A stretch of 5,544 nucleotides of DNA. Origin: Alphaproteobacteria bacterium. GTDB lineage: Bacteria; Pseudomonadota; Alphaproteobacteria; Rhizobiales; Rhizobiaceae. Both the position numbers and the translations under genes were made by a program. The notes beneath the pieces are model-generated. The model did no database searches, had not been told where the DNA came from, and saw only the letters and a list, made by a program, of their open reading frames with translations. The DNA is taken from contig JAFKFE010000441.1 in the NCBI GenBank assembly GCA_017308345.1, positions 1-5,544 of the forward strand. The letters run 5' to 3'. Of the stretch, positions 5,337-5,544 are shown piece after piece; position 1 is the first letter of the stretch; each line of letters starts with the position of its first letter.

Positions 5337-5544
5337 ATGATCCGCGACCTCGACATGACGCTCATCCGCACCTTCGTCACGACGGCCGACAAGGCCAGCA
5401 TGACGGCCGCGGCCAATGCGCTTCACCTGACGCAGGGCGCTGTCAGCCAGCAGGTCAAGCGGCTGGAAGAGGTGCTCGGCCAGAGCCTGTTCGAGCGCGA
5501 TCGCCGCGGGTTGAGGTTGACACGATCGGGCGAGCGGCTGCTCG
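5337..5544 (+). CDS. LysR-type transcriptional regulator, N-terminal part (runs off the window)
   Basis: Only the DNA-binding domain is present, about 69 codons from 5337. It has the family opening (LDMTLIRTFVTTADKASMTAAANALHLTQGAVSQQVKRLEE) with the helix-turn-helix at roughly residues 22-43 from this start, followed by LGQSLFERDRRGLRLTRSGERLL, the standard linker entry. The remaining two-thirds, including the effector domain, lie beyond the edge. ATG at 5328 is an alternative start with AGGGA 5 bases upstream, but it overlaps the TATAAT box, so the 5337 start, read from a leaderless mRNA, is preferred. ATG at 5355 is a third option. It probably controls the divergent LysE-family exporter and itself. 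The effector is unknown; an amino acid is the natural guess. Confidence 0.9.
   Translation, partial: MIRDLDMTLIRTFVTTADKASMTAAANALHLTQGAVSQQVKRLEEVLGQSLFERDRRGLRLTRSGERLL

Overview
The window reads as chromosomal DNA from a GC-rich alphaproteobacterium. A rhizobial, Mesorhizobium-like source is my best guess, based on protein style, the strong G/C bias at third codon positions and the Ala/Pro-rich secreted protein. This is an inference without any database search. No mobile element, RNA gene, CRISPR array or phage gene is visible.

Layout from left to right: (1) a 91-bp array of 13 perfect 7-bp repeats, with one inverted copy about 40 bp further on, just downstream of the first gene; (2) a minus-strand gene for a secreted protein with an N-terminal bacterial SH3-like domain, a long Ala/Pro linker and a C-terminal domain I do not recognise; (3) a minus-strand ArsR-type repressor, divergent from (4) a plus-strand 12-TM MFS drug-efflux-type transporter; (5) a minus-strand MarR-type regulator, convergent with the transporter and divergent from (6) a plus-strand classical short-chain dehydrogenase/reductase (SDR); (7) a minus-strand LysE/RhtB-family exporter, convergent with the SDR and divergent from (8) the 5' end of a plus-strand LysR-type regulator that runs off the right edge.

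The organising principle of bases 1415-5544 is three regulator/target pairs in a row, each divergent around an intergenic region: ArsR with MFS, MarR with SDR, and LysR with LysE. Each of the three control regions contains at least one inverted repeat that could be an operator. The clearest is a perfect 16-bp palindrome with a degenerate second copy between marR and the SDR gene. Next to it lies a back-to-back promoter arrangement in which the two -35 elements overlap. The LysR gene has a near-consensus promoter whose -10 box overlaps the first possible ATG, which points to a leaderless mRNA starting at the next in-frame ATG. Both convergent junctions (MFS/MarR and SDR/LysE) carry a strong GC hairpin with at least one arm inside the 3' end of the minus-strand gene.

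Taken together this is a small-molecule response and efflux neighbourhood: two exporters, one oxidoreductase and three one-component regulators. The substrates and inducers cannot be read from the sequence. I see no clearly novel multi-gene system. The most interesting items are the heptamer array with its inverted copy, the palindromic marR/SDR control region, the leaderless LysR start and the unusual secreted SH3-like protein.
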